Shown here one piece after another: positions 62,691 to 64,000 of a stretch of 64,000 nt of DNA. The notes below the pieces were generated by a model that did no database searches, was not told the DNA's origin, and worked only from the letters and a program-made list of their open reading frames with translations. Numbering within the stretch: position 1 is the first letter of the stretch; every line of letters starts with the position of its first letter. This DNA comes from G965207045 sp965207045 (GTDB lineage: Bacteria; Pseudomonadota; Alphaproteobacteria; Rickettsiales; Anaplasmataceae): the NCBI GenBank assembly GCA_965207045.1, contig OZ242261.1, forward strand, positions 248,001 through 312,000, written 5' to 3'. The translations under genes and the position numbers were made by a program.

Positions 62691-63338
62691 ATGTTATACT
62701 CAGAAAAAAATTACGGAATGGCTAAAAAATTTCATGAATTTTATAAAGCATTGGATGATAATGAACGAAGAAAAATAATTGAACAAGCTACTTGTGCATT
62801 TGCAAAATTTTTGGATAGCCTTGAGATAGATTGGAAAAGTGATGAAGATACGGTAAAAACTCCTATGAGAGTAGCAAACATGTATGTAAATGACTTATTA
62901 GAAGGGCGTTTTACTGAAAAGCCACAGATAAAGCAGTTGAAAGTAGATAATTTTTCAAATCTAGAAATAAAATTTTTTGGTCCTGTTAAAATCAGATCGA
63001 TTTGTAATCATCATTGTATGCCTTTTACTGGATCAATAGTTATAGGAATTAGTGGAGGTGAAAATATACTTGGAATAAGTCAATATAGTAATATGTGTAA
63101 TTGGTACGCGAAAAGGGGGCAATTACAGGAGAGATTAGGCTCTAATATATTGGATGAATTGACGCGATTGCATAAAAATGCTGAATTATCTGTTTTTATT
63201 CAGGCTCATCATACTTGTTTTTCCCATAGAGGAAATGGCTGTAATAGTAGTAAATTGTATACTGTACATAGTACGAAAAATTTTCATTTAAATGAAGTAT
63301 TTATTTCATCATGTCTTCGGCTAATACAAAATTCTTAG
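62691..63338 (+). CDS. folE: GTP cyclohydrolase I (FolE type), divergent
   Basis: Opens the folate pathway by converting GTP to dihydroneopterin triphosphate. The product (215 residues; an ATG at 62718 would start MAKKFHEF) has the zinc ligands in SICNHHCMPFTG (Cys and His) and HHTCFSHRGNG (Cys), the GISQYSNMCNWYAKRGQLQE segment and ERL. The motif CxxHH-x-M-PF is kept, although neighbouring residues differ from the usual CEHHLLPF, so it may have altered activity. It overlaps folA by 28 nt, supporting a folate operon. Confidence 0.88.
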   Translation: MLYSEKNYGMAKKFHEFYKALDDNERRKIIEQATCAFAKFLDSLEIDWKSDEDTVKTPMRVANMYVNDLLEGRFTEKPQIKQLKVDNFSNLEIKFFGPVKIRSICNHHCMPFTGSIVIGISGGENILGISQYSNMCNWYAKRGQLQERLGSNILDELTRLHKNAELSVFIQAHHTCFSHRGNGCNSSKLYTVHSTKNFHLNEVFISSCLRLIQNS

Positions 63339-63829
63339 TATCAGTTGTTGTTTCGTCTGATTGGTTTATTGCTGATTCGGATGGTTACTTAAGTTTTTCC
63401 AGTTTAGAAGATAAGAAGTTTTTACGAGATATGATGTTAGGTGACAAAACAGATTGTTTTATTATTGGTAGGAAGACTTATGAAACAATGCAGGGTAGAA
63501 TAAATAAGCCTTATATTGTCTTGAGCAGGGAAGAAAAGAAAGTTGAGAAAAATAGAATATTTACAAGTTTTGCTGATATGATACAAGTGCTCACAAAGCG
63601 TAATCTTTGCAAGCCAATTGTTTTGGGTGGAAATGAAACCTATTTGACCTTTTTCAAAGGCAACTATAATTTAGAAATAAAAGTTGTAATAGAGAAGAAT
63701 ATACAATTATTAGACGGAAAAAAGTTCATTATCAGCAAAAAAGAAATAAAACATTTAATGACAAAGCAAGAAAATATTTCAGAAAATACAGTTGTAATAA
63801 CTTATAAACGTCCTAGAAGGGCATTTTAA
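63311..63829 (+). CDS. folA: dihydrofolate reductase
   Basis: Reduces dihydrofolate to tetrahydrofolate. The 172-residue protein has the fold landmarks VVVSSDWFIADSDGYLSF (Met20-loop area, with W and D), FIIGRKTYETMQ, YIVLSR and IVLGGNETYLTFF. It is divergent from E. coli DHFR, but length and order of motifs agree. It overlaps folE at the start and converges on ybaB, overlapping it by 17 nt at the end. Confidence 0.88.
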   Translation: MSSANTKFLVSVVVSSDWFIADSDGYLSFSSLEDKKFLRDMMLGDKTDCFIIGRKTYETMQGRINKPYIVLSREEKKVEKNRIFTSFADMIQVLTKRNLCKPIVLGGNETYLTFFKGNYNLEIKVVIEKNIQLLDGKKFIISKKEIKHLMTKQENISENTVVITYKRPRRAF

Positions 63830-64000
63830 AAGGTAAGCCCATATTGTTCATCATGCTAGACTCTGAATCACTATTTTTTTCATCTACTTGCTTTTTTGCA
63901 TTTTTTAATGCAGCTAAAACCAAATCTGATAAAACTTCCCAACTATCTTCGTCATCCTCTTCATCGTTTTCTTTTAATGCATCTGATATATATAACTCAG
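63813..64000 (-). CDS. ybaB: YbaB/EbfC family nucleoid-associated protein, 3' part
   Basis: The minus strand ends with SWEVLSDLVLAALKNAKKQV, then MMNNMGLPFKMPF and TAG at 63813-63815. That is the C-terminus of the YbaB family (DLxxAAxNxAxxKx... MGLPxGFKxPF). These small dimeric proteins bind DNA and are usually next to dnaX or recR. The 5' end lies beyond the window. The end overlaps the folA stop by 17 nt. Confidence 0.85.
   Translation of the reverse strand, partial: ELYISDALKENDEEDDEDSWEVLSDLVLAALKNAKKQVDEKNSDSESSMMNNMGLPFKMPF

Overview
The window is AT-rich chromosomal DNA from an obligate intracellular alphaproteobacterium of the order Rickettsiales, most likely in or near the family Anaplasmataceae (the Wolbachia/Ehrlichia group). 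Signs of this are the strongly A+T-biased codon use, a 23S-5S rRNA pair with no 16S gene upstream, housekeeping genes scattered outside their usual operons, single genes of DAP, folate, thiamine and purine synthesis, and many broken genes in the gaps. The 23S rRNA has G at the position equivalent to E. coli A2059, as reported for Ehrlichia-type bacteria. A lone flgB and the shikimate genes aroA and aroC are less typical of the family, so I do not name a genus.

Layout. 0-5 kb: nusA-infB-rbfA, then flgB-sdhE. 5-6.5 kb: a decayed, possibly ankyrin-type gene. 6.5-15.4 kb: lepA, rpmJ, gltX, gyrB, an orphan membrane-tethered protein, asd. 15.4-16.6 kb: an HNH-nuclease gene between an intact tRNA-Lys and a mutated copy of its 3' half, which looks like the remains of an integrated element. 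16.8-25.4 kb: aroA, a DUF2628 protein, a PAS/degenerate-GGDEF protein, dprA, ratA/coq10-like-lipA-rpmB, a frameshifted orphan gene, murJ. 25.5-29.6 kb: two orphan genes, one acidic and one a 1049-residue coiled-coil protein with three internal repeats. 29.8-43.2 kb: pepP, a large pseudogene tract, mutL, an FMN reductase, ribF, a decayed inverted copy of the rbfA 3' half, secD, an orphan gene, prmC. 43.2-52.8 kb: a membrane PAS protein, thiG, a tandem-domain frameshifted gene with a CheD-like motif, fabI-aroC, a chorismate mutase-like gene, rpsU, and a GTA-type DUF2163 gene-glpX-membrane protein operon. 53-64 kb: 23S and 5S rRNA followed within 36 nt by gyrA, a decayed repeat-containing gene, purF with a small membrane protein, an M15 peptidase, folE-folA, and the 3' end of ybaB.

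The functional genes cover translation and its quality control (nusA, infB, rbfA, lepA, rpmJ, rpmB, rpsU, gltX, prmC, rRNA, tRNA), DNA topology and repair (gyrA, gyrB, mutL, dprA), cofactors (lipA, thiG, ribF, folE, folA, the coq10-like gene), chorismate use, gluconeogenesis (glpX), fatty acid synthesis (fabI), purines (purF), export (secD), and peptidoglycan handling (asd for DAP, murJ, M15 peptidase).

The most unusual material is in the gaps: partial echoes of neighbouring or distant genes (tRNA-Lys, the HNH gene, mutL, rbfA), several genes broken by single-base changes in homopolymers or TA runs, and orphan proteins that may act in the host interaction. No CRISPR array, complete transposon or complete prophage was seen.
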